From DASQHW01 sp038209365 (GTDB taxonomy: Bacteria; Actinomycetota; Acidimicrobiia; IMCC26256; PALSA-610), in NCBI GenBank assembly GCA_038209365.1, contig JBBQXS010000010.1, positions 48,660 through 112,659 of the forward strand: 64,000 nt of DNA. The letters run 5' to 3'. The translations under genes were made by a program, and so were the position numbers. This document shows, piece after piece, positions 1-8,443 of the stretch. Each line of letters opens with the position of its first letter. Position 1 is the stretch's first letter. The notes below the pieces were generated by a model, which was not told where the DNA came from, made no database searches, and was given only the letters and a program-made list of their open reading frames with translations.

Positions 1-9
1 CCATTGCGT

Positions 10-735
10 TCACGAACGGGTCCCGTCGTGGTAGAGCAGCGGGTCGCCGGGCCCAATGCCGTGCGCGAGCAGCTCGCGATCGATCCGCGCCTCTCGCGCC
101 GCGCCGTCGCGGCCGGAGCGCCCGTTCGCCGCGTCGCCGCCTGCCTGCACGATCAGGTTGCGGACCTGCGGCCACGTCGCACCCGTGCCCTCACCCTCGA
201 CGCGACTCGCCGCGCCGTCGACGAGGACGAAGTAGGGCGAGCCCGGCACGTCGTAGGCCGCCCATGCCGCGCTGGACATCACCACCGCCAGCCCGTGCGG
301 TGCGACGTCTCGGAGCGCGGTGATGCTCTCGTCGCGCGGGTCCTTGACGACGACGACGAGGCGCGTGTCCGCCGGCAGTCCGAGCTCGTCGGCGCGCGCG
401 AACGCGTCCCAGAACTCACGGCACGTCAAGCAGCTGCTCGAGAGAAACGCCAGCAACGTGCGATGACGAGTGCCCGTGACCGCGACGTGCACGACGTCGT
501 CGGCGAGCGTCTCACCCGAGATGTCGTGCGCACGCCGTCCGGGCGCGCCTGACGCATCGGTGCGCGTGTCGCCGAGCGCGATCGTCGCCGGCACCACCGC
601 GGCGTCGTCGGCCTCGCCGCCCTGGTCGATCGCATGCAACCGGCGCAGGATCTCGGCGTGGCTGCGCAACAGACCGGCGACCAGGACCGTCAACAACACG
701 ATCACGGCCGTCTCGATGGCGATGAGCACCGACAT
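10..735 (-). CDS. Membrane-anchored thioredoxin-like (MauD-type) protein
   Basis: A 241-aa protein with one N-terminal membrane segment (about residues 3-24, VLIAIETAVIVLLTVLVAGL) and a thioredoxin-like domain containing C102-L-T-C105 in the context SSSCLTCREFW. This is the layout of MauD-type thiol-disulfide proteins, which in the methylamine-dehydrogenase system help form disulfides outside the membrane. The ATG at 735 shares its A with the TGA of the MauE-like gene upstream (TGATG), so the two are translationally coupled. No dehydrogenase gene is visible; the next gene downstream lies outside the window, so the client protein is unknown. A generic extracytoplasmic thioredoxin is the alternative. 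Confidence 0.75.
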   Translation of the reverse strand: MSVLIAIETAVIVLLTVLVAGLLRSHAEILRRLHAIDQGGEADDAAVVPATIALGDTRTDASGAPGRRAHDISGETLADDVVHVAVTGTRHRTLLAFLSSSCLTCREFWDAFARADELGLPADTRLVVVVKDPRDESITALRDVAPHGLAVVMSSAAWAAYDVPGSPYFVLVDGAASRVEGEGTGATWPQVRNLIVQAGGDAANGRSGRDGAAREARIDRELLAHGIGPGDPLLYHDGTRS

Positions 736-1247
736 CAGTGACCTCCGCGCTCGGACGCGCGTGTGAGCACGGGCAACGCGTCGATGGTCAGCGCCGCAAG
801 GCGTGCCGCGCACAGCACCAGGACGACGAATGGCACGCCCGCGAGGGGCAGCCCCGCGATCCCGGCCAACGGCGACCCGTCGAGCGTCGCGCCGAGGGCA
901 ACCAGCGCGGCGCCGGCGTTCACCGCGACGTGTGCCCGCGACGCGGGGGTGCTCGACGTTCCGAGGCAGCCGCACGGTGTCGCCGGAGCCCGGTGCAGCA
1001 GGCGAAGCGCAACGACCGCGAGGCCGCCATACATGCACGACACGAGCAGCGCGCCTGCGCGTCCCGCGGCGGCGCCCGCACACGCCGCGCCCAGCTCGAT
1101 CGCGCCGAAGACGCGGACCGCGCCGGATGACGACGGCAGGCCGATTGCACGCGCCGCGGCGCTCGTGGAGCCGGGACGCGTGAGCTTCGCCGCGCCGGAC
1201 CAGACGAGCAGCGCGCACGCGGCGAGGAACGGCCCCGACACCAGCAT
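735..1247 (-). CDS. MauE-like (DoxX-superfamily) membrane protein
   Basis: A 170-aa very hydrophobic protein with about four membrane segments and the conserved patch TPCGCLG near residue 92. That small Cys pair in a membrane protein is typical of MauE/DoxX-like partners of thioredoxin-type proteins. I chose the ATG at 1247 because the open frame continues upstream only as antisense of the hydrolase gene. It overlaps the MauD-like gene by one base, so both proteins are probably made together and act as a membrane thiol-redox pair. Family membership is recognised from sequence pattern; the electron-transfer role is inferred. Confidence 0.7.
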   Translation of the reverse strand: MLVSGPFLAACALLVWSGAAKLTRPGSTSAAARAIGLPSSSGAVRVFGAIELGAACAGAAAGRAGALLVSCMYGGLAVVALRLLHRAPATPCGCLGTSSTPASRAHVAVNAGAALVALGATLDGSPLAGIAGLPLAGVPFVVLVLCAARLAALTIDALPVLTRASERGGH

Positions 1248-1288
1248 CGCGGCAACCGTAACTGACGCGCGCGCGCCCGACGGCGATA

Positions 1289-2416
1289 TCAGGGGCGGTG
1301 CGTGTACATCTTCAGGTCGGGGAACGCGCGTGTGATGCCGTCGCCGAGGCCGACCGGTTGCGCGTCGAGCAACACGCTGCGCAGCTCGGCCACGGTGAAG
1401 TGCTGCACGATCGGCCAGAACTCCTTCGGGTCCATGTCGCGCTTCTGGCAGCCGTTGAGCCCGAACCGCAGCAAGTTCTCGGCGACGAGGTGATTCTGGC
1501 TCGCGAATTCGATGAGCCCGCCGCCGCCGCGGATCACCGTGCAGACGTCGGTGAACGTGTTGTGCCCCGCGTTCCCGATCTCCACGCGGCGCTTCGGCGA
1601 CGGGAAGCTCGCGTAGGTCTTCGCCAGTTGCCGTGGCGTGAGCGCGATGTCGTTGGACGCGCCGATGATCATCGTCGGTTTGGCGGCCGGCGTGATGCTC
1701 GGCCCGACCGGCGCCCACCCGACGGCAACTTTGACCCGTTCGTCACTCAACGCATCGAATGCCGTCCCGCCGCCGGCCGAGTGCCCGATCGCACCGGCCG
1801 AGCTCGCGTTCACGATGCCGCGCAGCAAGGAGCCCGCGCGGTCGTTCTCGTGCTGCACGAGGTCCAGGCTCTGCAGCATCAGGCGGCGGTCGCGCGCCTG
1901 GTCACCGACCTGCGTGCCGTTGATCTGCGCGACCAGGCCCCGCTCGAGGTAGTCGGCCGACACGACCACGAATCCCCACGACGCGATGCCCACGTCGAGC
2001 GCGGAGTTCACCAACCGGTATGCACTCAGCCCGTGGCTGAACAACACGACCGGGAACGGGCCCTTCATGCTCGCGGGCGCGTCCTTGTAGGCATCCATCG
2101 TGACGACGGTGTTGTACTTCGGCGGCACCAGCCCTTTGAGAGCTTTCGGCAGCGGCGTCGCCTGGTCGTACGTCGCCTTCTTCTTTCCGGCGACGGCGGC
2201 ATCGTCGGCCGGGTACCAGACCGCGACGTCACGGTCGGTCATGTGCAACGTCGTATAGCCGACCTTGTAGGGCCCCGGCTTCGCGTACGCGGGGTCGTCG
2301 GTCGGCCCGCCGATCGTCGTGGACGTCGTCGTGGCCGCTTGCTTCGAACTGCTGCTGCACGCGGCCACGGTCAGCATCGCGACCACCGCGAGTGTGGCCG
2401 CGACGCGTCGCGTCAC
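1289..2416 (-). CDS. Lipoprotein alpha/beta hydrolase (PAF-acetylhydrolase/chlorophyllase-like)
   Basis: A 375-aa exported lipoprotein. The N-terminus is a signal peptide ending in the lipobox LTVAAC, followed by a Ser/Thr-rich linker. The hydrolase fold shows the oxyanion strand PVVLFSHG, the nucleophile elbow GHSAGGG and a late His in GNAGHNTF. The layout resembles bacterial platelet-activating-factor acetylhydrolase or dienelactone-hydrolase relatives. Expected location is the outer face of the membrane; substrate unknown, probably an ester or lipid. Its ATG overlaps the stop of the 82-aa gene upstream (ATGA), so it is co-translated with that gene. Confidence 0.8.
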   Translation of the reverse strand: MTRRVAATLAVVAMLTVAACSSSSKQAATTTSTTIGGPTDDPAYAKPGPYKVGYTTLHMTDRDVAVWYPADDAAVAGKKKATYDQATPLPKALKGLVPPKYNTVVTMDAYKDAPASMKGPFPVVLFSHGLSAYRLVNSALDVGIASWGFVVVSADYLERGLVAQINGTQVGDQARDRRLMLQSLDLVQHENDRAGSLLRGIVNASSAGAIGHSAGGGTAFDALSDERVKVAVGWAPVGPSITPAAKPTMIIGASNDIALTPRQLAKTYASFPSPKRRVEIGNAGHNTFTDVCTVIRGGGGLIEFASQNHLVAENLLRFGLNGCQKRDMDPKEFWPIVQHFTVAELRSVLLDAQPVGLGDGITRAFPDLKMYTHRP

Positions 2417-2661
2417 CTTTCGAGTTCCTTCATGAGGGTCTTTGCTCGCTGGACGAGCGCGGTGGTCCCGGGCGACGGGCGGAAGTCGGCGAGCTCCTCG
2501 GAGAGCGCGACGACGATCGCCGCCAGCTCTCGCACTTCCTCGAGCGGCTGGTGCAGGTTGATGTTCGAGAACGGGAATGCGATCGTGACGCGGCTCGACC
2601 CGTTGTGCACGACCGACGGCTTCTCGGCGAGCTCGGGCTTGGCGGGCAGGTCGTCAGACAT
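2413..2661 (-). CDS. Small conserved-looking hypothetical protein
   Basis: An 82-aa protein that I do not recognise. It begins MSDDLPAKPELAEKPSVV, has a short beta-like stretch (SRVTIAFPFSNI) and a C-terminal amphipathic helix rich in Leu/Glu. It contains no Cys and no membrane segment. It sits six bases after the amidohydrolase stop and overlaps the lipoprotein hydrolase start by four bases, so it links the catabolic operon to the hydrolase gene. That coupling and the codon pattern are the main reasons to treat it as real. Confidence 0.6.
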   Translation of the reverse strand: MSDDLPAKPELAEKPSVVHNGSSRVTIAFPFSNINLHQPLEEVRELAAIVVALSEELADFRPSPGTTALVQRAKTLMKELER

Positions 2662-2667
2662 TCGGGA

Positions 2668-3897
2668 TCACACCCGGTCGAGCTCGAGCATCTTGATCGC
2701 GTTGCCGCGCAGCACCTTGTACGACACGGTCTCGTCGAAGTCGGCGAGCATCTTCTCGGCGTACTCCTTGGAGCTCGGCCAGGTCGTGTCGGTGTGCGGG
2801 TAATCGGTCTCGAAGCAGATGTTGTCGGGGCCGACCTCGTCGAGGGAGTGCAAGCCGTGGTAGTCGGCGGTGAAGCACCCGAAGATCCGGCCCGGATATT
2901 GCCGCGACGGCGGCTCGGGAATGCGCTCCTTCATGTGCTGCCAGCTGTCGTGCTGGTCCCACACCTGGTCGGCCCGCTCGAGCACGTACGGGATCCAGCC
3001 GATCTGCGCTTCCGAGTAGGCGAGCTTCAGCTTCGGGAACGTCATCAGCTTCGTCGAGAACAACCAGTCGGCCATCGACGCCATCGCGTTGTTGAACGCG
3101 AGCGTGCCGCCCACACCGCCGGGCGCGTCCGGGGATGCCGACGGATTCGTCGACGACGAGCCGATGTGCATGCACAACGTCACCCCGTTGTCGTTGCACA
3201 CCTGGAACATCGGGTCCCATTCTCCGCTGTGGATCGTGGGGAGCTTCAGGTGGTGCGGCAGCTCGCTGAAGCAGATCGCGCGGCAACCCTTGTCGGCGAT
3301 GCGCTGCACTTCCTTCGCAGCGAGCTCGACGTCCCAGAGCGGGATCAGGCAGAGCGGGATGTTCACGCCGCCCGACGGCTCACACCACTCTTCGATCATC
3401 CAGTTGTTGTACGCCTCGACGCACGCGAGGCCGAGCTCCTTGTCGTTGCCTTCGTAGAAGGTCTGCCCGCAGAAACGCGGAAAGGTGGGGAAGGGGAGCG
3501 AACCGTCGACCCAGTTGAGCTCGAAGTCCTTGACGCGCGCGTCGCGCTCGTAACAGCCGGGGCGCATCTCGTCGTAGGTCAGCGCCTCCATCACCATCTT
3601 CGTGCGGTCGAACTTCGTCAGGTCACCGTCGGGCGTCGCCTCGAGCGGGATCGCGACGAAGCGCTTGTGCACGTAGATCAGCCGGTCCTCGTAGTACCAG
3701 GCGTCGCCCCACAGCCCCTCGGGATCCTCGGTGTTCACGTACTTCGCACCGGGCTTGTGGCTGAACGCGCCCCACCGCTTGCGCTCGACGCGCGGGCCCT
3801 TCTCCCGGTACTTCTCGGGGAGCCACGCCTGCCACACGTGCGCGGGCTCGACGACGTGGTCGTCCACGCTGATGATCTTGGGGAGTTCACCTGACAT
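2668..3897 (-). CDS. Amidohydrolase family 2 (ACMSD-like) protein
   Basis: A 409-aa TIM-barrel amidohydrolase. The start ATG at 3897 gives MSGELPKIISVDDHVVEP, matching the usual N-terminal metal-binding D-x-H strand of this group. Later landmarks are a central His in TLCMHIGSS and the C-terminal FETDYPHTDTTWP, where the Asp is the expected catalytic residue. Relatives include 2-amino-3-carboxymuconate semialdehyde decarboxylase and other non-oxidative (de)carboxylases or hydrolases. It is the downstream enzyme of the ring-cleavage operon, so it may process a ring-cleavage product. Exact reaction unknown. Confidence 0.85.
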   Translation of the reverse strand: MSGELPKIISVDDHVVEPAHVWQAWLPEKYREKGPRVERKRWGAFSHKPGAKYVNTEDPEGLWGDAWYYEDRLIYVHKRFVAIPLEATPDGDLTKFDRTKMVMEALTYDEMRPGCYERDARVKDFELNWVDGSLPFPTFPRFCGQTFYEGNDKELGLACVEAYNNWMIEEWCEPSGGVNIPLCLIPLWDVELAAKEVQRIADKGCRAICFSELPHHLKLPTIHSGEWDPMFQVCNDNGVTLCMHIGSSSTNPSASPDAPGGVGGTLAFNNAMASMADWLFSTKLMTFPKLKLAYSEAQIGWIPYVLERADQVWDQHDSWQHMKERIPEPPSRQYPGRIFGCFTADYHGLHSLDEVGPDNICFETDYPHTDTTWPSSKEYAEKMLADFDETVSYKVLRGNAIKMLELDRV

Positions 3898-3919
3898 AGG
3901 CGTCAGCCTAGGCCGGGGT

Positions 3920-4408
3920 TCACCAGGGCTGCGATGCGCTCGTCGAGTGGAGGAGGTCCGCGTTGATGTCGGCCTCGCTCGAGACGTGTTTGGGCGGCGT
4001 CTCGAAGGTCGCGTACGGGCGCAGCTGCAACACGACCCTGCCCTCGACGCGCGCACCCTCCTCGACGAGCGGCCGGACCGACGGGTCGAGCTCTCGTCCG
4101 GCCATCACGCCCCCGATGCGCATCATCGCGTCGACCGTGTGGTCGAAGTCGTCGTCGACTGTCACGTCGCAATACACCTGGAGGTAGGTCGGCGGCCATT
4201 GCTCGTCGAGGACGCACAACGACACCTTGCCGAGGCGGGCGCACGCCTTCGCCTTGGCGCGATCGCCCATGGTCGAGACGAGGATCGTGCCGTCGGGCTC
4301 GGTCGTGTAGTACACGATCGACATCGCCGGGCCGTCCTTCTTGCGGCCGTAGCCCAGCACGGCGGTTCGGTGGGCGCGGACGAACTCGCGGCGTTCTTCG
4401 GTGTTCAT
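3920..4408 (-). CDS. PPOX-class flavin/F420-binding split-barrel protein
   Basis: A 162-aa pyridoxamine-5'-phosphate-oxidase-like split barrel. Early residues REFVRAHRTAVLGYGRKKDGP and the following strand with TILVSTMGDRAKAKA are typical of actinobacterial PPOX proteins binding FMN or F420. In the catabolic operon it may reduce an intermediate or supply reduced cofactor. Its ATG overlaps the stop of the FAD monooxygenase (ATGA), and the amidohydrolase starts 22 bases after its stop. The cofactor cannot be read from the sequence alone. Confidence 0.75.
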   Translation of the reverse strand: MNTEERREFVRAHRTAVLGYGRKKDGPAMSIVYYTTEPDGTILVSTMGDRAKAKACARLGKVSLCVLDEQWPPTYLQVYCDVTVDDDFDHTVDAMMRIGGVMAGRELDPSVRPLVEEGARVEGRVVLQLRPYATFETPPKHVSSEADINADLLHSTSASQPW

Positions 4409-5874
4409 GCGACCTTCTCCATTTCAAGTCCGGTGCGTACGCGTGCGGTAATTGGGCCGAGCGTCGCTCCCGCGGCGAGCACATAGCGGTCGGGCCGGAC
4501 GACGATGACGTCGGCGCCGAGCTCGTCGAGCATCTCGCCGAGCGCGGGGTACGTGACCGCGTCGACGAAGCACGCGCGCCTTGCCCAGAACGCCGCCTCC
4601 TCACCGGTGAGCAGCAGCCGGTCGCGCGCGACCACGGCGAATCGTCGACCGACGAGGTCGTCGAGCCGGACGCCGTTGCAGGTCGGCTGCGATGCGAGGC
4701 GCCCGTCGCCCTGGACGAGTGGACCGGGATGCAGACCGGGCAGCGCGTTCGGCGCGTCGGCTTCTGATACTCGCTCGCGGTGCGCCGCGCTCATCACGCT
4801 GTCGCGCTCGGCCGCGACGGCGGGGTCGGTCGTGCAGATGATGCGCCCGAACGCGACGGCGAGCTCGACAATCGTGCGGACGTGCGGTTCGCGCTCGAGC
4901 TGGTACGTGTCGAGCAGTGCGTCGGGCGCTCTGCCGCGCTGCACCGCGTCGAGCTTCCACGCGAGGTTGGCGGCGTCGCGCAGGCCCGAGCACATGCCCT
5001 GGCCGAGGAAGGGCGGCATCTGGTGCGCGGCGTCCCCGGCCAGCAGCACACGGCCTTGACGCCACGTGCGTGCGATCAACCCGTGGAACGTGTACACCGC
5101 GCTGCGCTCGATCTCGACTGCGTCGGGATCGACCCATGGGGTCATCAACCCGCGGACAACGTCCGGTGCCTGCATCGCGGCGGCGTCCTCACCGGGCAAC
5201 AGCATGAACTCGAAACGGAACCGAGGCTCGGGCATCGGCACCACCGTGTGCGGCCGCGCCGGGTCGCAGACCTGGAGCGCGCGGTCGGGCAGCTTGGGGG
5301 CGTCGCCGCGGATCAACACGTCGACGACGATCCACGGCTCTTCGAACTGCAGGTCGTCGCTGTCGATCGCGAGCTCCTTGCGCACGAACGAGCTGGCGCC
5401 GTCGCACCCGATCACCCAGGACGCATCGACGGACGAGCCGTCGGCGAGCGTGAGCCCAGCTCCGTTTATGCGCGTCTCGAGGGCGGTGGCCTCGGTACCC
5501 AGCTGGACGTGCACGCCGAGATCCTGCGCCGTCCTGCGTAACGTCCGTTCGACCGCCGGCTGGTGGAAGAACAATGAAGCGGGCCAGCCCGACGGTGCCA
5601 TGCCCGGCGATTGCATGCGGTGCAGGACCTCGTGATCCGCGCTGAGGAAGTCCATTCCGACGTTCTCGCGCATGCCTGCGAACAACTCGTCCGCGCACCC
5701 GACTTCCTGCCAGATGCGCATGACCTCGTCACTGACGTGCGCGGCCCGGGGGAGCGGGTACACGTCGAGGTCCTTGTCGATCACGACGACCGACAGACCA
5801 CGCCGTGCGCACAATGCCGCGAGGGTCGCGCCGACGGGTCCGAAGCCGACGACCGCGACGTCGTAGTCGTTCAT
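4405..5874 (-). CDS. FAD-dependent aromatic hydroxylase (MhpA-like)
   Basis: A 489-aa class A flavoprotein monooxygenase. It shows the N-terminal Rossmann motif VVGFGPVGATLAALCARRG, the middle ID-x-D/CDGASS motif (VIGCDGASSFVRKEL) and the FAD-ribityl motif VLLAGDAAHQMPPFLGQG. The closest recognisable type is 3-(3-hydroxyphenyl)propionate hydroxylase MhpA, with a C-terminal thioredoxin-like extension. Expected reaction: NAD(P)H- and O2-dependent ortho-hydroxylation of a phenol to a catechol-type diol, the substrate of the dioxygenase encoded just upstream. Both ends have 4-bp overlaps with neighbours. The specific phenol is unknown. Confidence 0.85.
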   Translation of the reverse strand: MNDYDVAVVGFGPVGATLAALCARRGLSVVVIDKDLDVYPLPRAAHVSDEVMRIWQEVGCADELFAGMRENVGMDFLSADHEVLHRMQSPGMAPSGWPASLFFHQPAVERTLRRTAQDLGVHVQLGTEATALETRINGAGLTLADGSSVDASWVIGCDGASSFVRKELAIDSDDLQFEEPWIVVDVLIRGDAPKLPDRALQVCDPARPHTVVPMPEPRFRFEFMLLPGEDAAAMQAPDVVRGLMTPWVDPDAVEIERSAVYTFHGLIARTWRQGRVLLAGDAAHQMPPFLGQGMCSGLRDAANLAWKLDAVQRGRAPDALLDTYQLEREPHVRTIVELAVAFGRIICTTDPAVAAERDSVMSAAHRERVSEADAPNALPGLHPGPLVQGDGRLASQPTCNGVRLDDLVGRRFAVVARDRLLLTGEEAAFWARRACFVDAVTYPALGEMLDELGADVIVVRPDRYVLAAGATLGPITARVRTGLEMEKVA

Positions 5875-6761
5875 TGCGCGGCGTAGACGACCGGCTGGTG
5901 GCCCCACGCGCTGATGCGTTCGTAGCGGCGATCGTCGGTCCACGGCTCGCTGATCGTGCGGCCGTCGGTGCCGACCTCGAGCTGGAATCCCGCCGGGGTG
6001 ACGACGTAGAAGCTGAACATCTGGTCGTTCGGGTGCTTGCCGAGGCCGTTGGCGATCGGCATGCGGGCATTGAACGCGCGGTCGAACGCGGCGCCGACGT
6101 CGTCGACACTGTTGGCTTCGAGCATCAGGTGATGGAGCTTCGTCGGAAGATCGAACGGCACACCCGCCACCGCAAGCGAGTGGTGACGAGCGTTGCAGTG
6201 GTAGAAGTGCACTTCGAGCGTGAAACCGCCCATGTCCATCTCGAGCCAGTCGGACTGCGCCATGCCGAGGCCCTTGGTCGCGAACCGGTCGGCAGCGTCG
6301 AGATCCGAGACGCCAAACACGACGTGGCCGAAGCCCTCGTCGTCGGTGAGGAAGCCGGCCGGCACGAGCGGTGACGCGAACGGTGCGCCGGCCGCTTCGA
6401 GGCCGAGCGCGATCTCGATGCGCGTGCCCCACGGCGCGGTGCACCACGCGAGGTCGGCGACCGCCCGCTCGTCCTTCTCGTCGTCGGTGCCCTTGACAGT
6501 GTCGACACCGAGCGCGCCGAGCCGGCGCAGCGTCGCGTCGAACGCGTCCTGATCGGTCGCTTCGAAGCCGACGTACGCGGCGTCGTTGCGCGGGCCTTCT
6601 TCGACCACGATGCGGTGCGCCTTCCGATCGGTCCGCCACGTGTGGTCCTCGACACCGGGGACGAGGCCGACGATGTCGGTGAGGAACGTTTCGAAGGCGG
6701 GCCGGTCGCTGACTTCGAGGCCGAGGTACCCGAGCTCGAGTTCGTGCGTCGTTGTCGTCAT
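5871..6761 (-). CDS. Extradiol ring-cleavage dioxygenase (VOC/BphC type)
   Basis: A 296-aa two-module VOC protein like 2,3-dihydroxybiphenyl 1,2-dioxygenase. Iron ligands are visible as His in GHVVFGVSD, His in LHHLMLE and Glu in FQLEVGTDG, with the usual spacing in the C-terminal module. The N-terminal module starts LELGYLGLEVSD. It would open the ring of a catechol made by the adjacent hydroxylase. The ATG at 6761 overlaps the MarR stop, and its own stop overlaps the hydroxylase start, so the proteins are coupled. Substrate may be a monocyclic, biphenyl-type or steroid-type catechol. Confidence 0.85.
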   Translation of the reverse strand: MTTTTHELELGYLGLEVSDRPAFETFLTDIVGLVPGVEDHTWRTDRKAHRIVVEEGPRNDAAYVGFEATDQDAFDATLRRLGALGVDTVKGTDDEKDERAVADLAWCTAPWGTRIEIALGLEAAGAPFASPLVPAGFLTDDEGFGHVVFGVSDLDAADRFATKGLGMAQSDWLEMDMGGFTLEVHFYHCNARHHSLAVAGVPFDLPTKLHHLMLEANSVDDVGAAFDRAFNARMPIANGLGKHPNDQMFSFYVVTPAGFQLEVGTDGRTISEPWTDDRRYERISAWGHQPVVYAAQ

Positions 6762-7225
6762 GGTGACCCCCAGAGGGCTTTGGCGAGAAGTTCGTGCAGC
6801 GTGCGCAGCTCGGACGGTGTGAGGTTCGACCACTGTTGCTCGTGGTACGCGGCGGTCACCGGCGTGAAACGGTCGAACACTTCGCGCCCGGCCTTGGTCG
6901 CCGCGACGAGCACGACGCGCCGGTCCGTCGGTGACGGGCGCCGTTCGGCCAGACCGGCTTTGACCAACCGGTCGACGAGACGCGTGACGTCGGGCTGGCG
7001 TGTGATCAAGTCGTCGGCGAGCGCACCCGTGGTCACGCCATCGGGCGCGTCGCTGAGGCACAACACCCACAGCGCGGCGTACTGCGCCATCGTGATGCCC
7101 TCGCGCTTGGCGCGCTCGGCGAGCGCATCGCGAAAGCGGTCGGCCGCGATGACCACATTCAGGTGCGCGAGGCGGCCGATACGTGCGGCGCGTGATTCCT
7201 TCGGCGGGGTGCTCGTCGCCGTCAT
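6758..7225 (-). CDS. MarR-family transcriptional regulator of the catabolic operon
   Basis: A 155-aa winged-helix protein. The MarR core is seen as ITMAQYAALWVLCLSD, the recognition-helix region TGALADDLITRQPDVTRLVDRL and the wing with RRPSPTDRRVVLVAAT. It lies inside the operon (second gene), with 4-bp overlaps on both sides, so it is produced together with the enzymes. The perfect palindrome over the -35 box upstream of the first gene is the obvious candidate operator, giving aromatic-compound-responsive autoregulation. The effector is not known. Confidence 0.85.
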   Translation of the reverse strand: MTATSTPPKESRAARIGRLAHLNVVIAADRFRDALAERAKREGITMAQYAALWVLCLSDAPDGVTTGALADDLITRQPDVTRLVDRLVKAGLAERRPSPTDRRVVLVAATKAGREVFDRFTPVTAAYHEQQWSNLTPSELRTLHELLAKALWGSP

Positions 7226-8064
7226 GTGCCGGCGCCGACCAGGCGGTTGCGCATGCGGCCCACGCCCTCGATCCAGGTGTCGAGGTGTTCGCCGGGTTGG
7301 AGGTAGCGGGAGGGCTGGCGGGTGACGCCCACGCCGCCCGGGGTGCCCGTGAAGATGACGTCGCCCGGCAGCAGCGGCACGATCGCCGAGAGCTGGGCGA
7401 TCAGCTGTGGCACCGAGAACACCATGTCGTTCGTGCGGGCGTCCTGCATGGTCTCGCCGTCGACCGCGCAGCCGAGCGCGAGGTCGTCGGGATTGTCGAG
7501 CTCGTCGGGCGTGACGAGCCATGGTCCCATCGGCCCGAAGCCGGGGAAGGACTTGCCGAGCGAGAACTGGGCTCCGGCCGAGAGCTGCACGATGCGTTCC
7601 GACAGGTCCTGACCGACGGTGACGCCCGCGACGTGCGCCCACGCGTCGGCTTCCGTGACGTGCTCGGCGCGTACGCCGATCACGACGACCAGCTCGACCT
7701 CCCAGTCGACGTGCGCGCTCGGCAGCGCGACGTCTGCGAACGCGCCGGTGATGCACGTCGGGTACTTGGTGAACGTCGCCGGCATCGACGGCAGCGCCAT
7801 GCCCGCTTCCTCGGCGTGGGCGCGGTAGTTCACGCCGATCGCGAACACCTGGCGAGGTTGCGGCGACGGCGCGCCGAGATGCTTCTCCTCGAATGGTTCC
7901 GCGTGGGAAGTGTCGAGCGTCGATGCGAACTCGCGGACCGCGGCCCAGTCGTCGTACACGGCGGCCAGGTCGGGGCCGAACCAACCGTCGGATGCGGACG
8001 CCAGGTCCACGGCCCCGCCGTCGACGACGAGGGCGGCCCGGCCGTGAAGGTTCGCGATGCGCAC
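7222..8064 (-). CDS. Fumarylacetoacetate-hydrolase-family protein
   Basis: A 280-aa FAH-family enzyme. The core begins RQVFAIGVNYRAHAEEAG, has the metal-binding Glu pair in VDWEVELVVVIG, and ends with GDVIFTGTPGGVGV, all hallmarks of the family. Members hydrolyse, hydrate or decarboxylate the diketo products of meta-cleavage. First gene of the operon, so it should act after ring opening. The start is GTG at 8064; no ATG is available, and the -10 box lies only six bases upstream, which implies a leaderless mRNA beginning at this codon. Its stop overlaps the MarR start. Confidence 0.85.
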   Translation of the reverse strand: MRIANLHGRAALVVDGGAVDLASASDGWFGPDLAAVYDDWAAVREFASTLDTSHAEPFEEKHLGAPSPQPRQVFAIGVNYRAHAEEAGMALPSMPATFTKYPTCITGAFADVALPSAHVDWEVELVVVIGVRAEHVTEADAWAHVAGVTVGQDLSERIVQLSAGAQFSLGKSFPGFGPMGPWLVTPDELDNPDDLALGCAVDGETMQDARTNDMVFSVPQLIAQLSAIVPLLPGDVIFTGTPGGVGVTRQPSRYLQPGEHLDTWIEGVGRMRNRLVGAGT

Positions 8065-8070
8065 TACCGG

Positions 8071-8105
8071 AATCTACGTCGTAACAATATCTGTGTCAAC
8101 AGATA
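8071..8105 (-). promoter_or_regulatory. Promoter and probable MarR operator of the aromatic operon
   Basis: On the minus strand a -35 box TTGACA (8099-8094), a 17-base spacer and a -10 box TAGATT (8076-8071) precede the GTG start at 8064 by six bases, so transcription should begin at or next to the start codon (leaderless). A perfect 7-4-7 palindrome, TATCTGT-GTCA-ACAGATA (8088-8105), covers the -35 box. Its size and place fit a MarR dimer that blocks polymerase. Binding is inferred. Confidence 0.75.
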
Positions 8106-8107
8106 AA

Positions 8108-8237
8108 AGCGCGCCATCTGATTGGACGCTGGACACGCGTGTGGCGGGCCACGCGTCCAAACAGCCGCGACCCTGGCTCGGTGTTTGGACGCTGAGCACG
8201 CGTGTGGCGGGCTGCGCGTCCAATCAGATGGCGCGCT
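8108..8237. repeat. Palindromic repeat element, left copy (two 39-nt units)
   Basis: The element is bounded by perfect 22-bp inverted arms (8108-8129 and 8216-8237). Inside are two 39-nt units (8122-8160 and 8185-8223), each opening TTGGACGC and closing GCGTCCAA, with the invariant loop CACGCGTGTGGCGGG. They are separated by a 24-nt spacer starting ACAGCC and ending CGGTGT, which adds a second, inner inverted repeat (CGTCCAAACA/TGTTTGGACG). A related element lies at 10888-11008. No protein is encoded. It begins two bases beyond the MarR operator and may be a structured intergenic repeat or a small mobile element. Confidence 0.85.
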
Positions 8238-8443
8238 GGGCACCAACATGTTCGGACAGCTAGGGCAAGGGCACCACAACACACGCACCGACACCGGTAC
8301 TCAGCGGTATCCAGGACGCATATGCAACCCGGACAAGGACCTCGAAGCGTTTCCGCGATTCGAGGCATTTTGAAAATTGTTCGTGGGTGGCGGCGCATGA
8401 ACACGACTACGGTGTTGCGCACTCGGCGGCGCACGAAGCGAGC

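Noticed and set aside
4405..6639. 744-aa version of the FAD hydroxylase
   Set aside because: Residues before MNDYDVAVVGFGPVG are antisense-like and overlap the dioxygenase gene; the Rossmann motif must be near the N-terminus.
8108..8237. CRISPR array
   Set aside because: Only two units per site, palindromic with large stems, no regular spacers and no cas genes.
8122..8373. Plus-strand frame through the left repeat element
   Set aside because: The first part is only the translated palindromic unit; the rest has no clear family and would conflict with the repeat structure.
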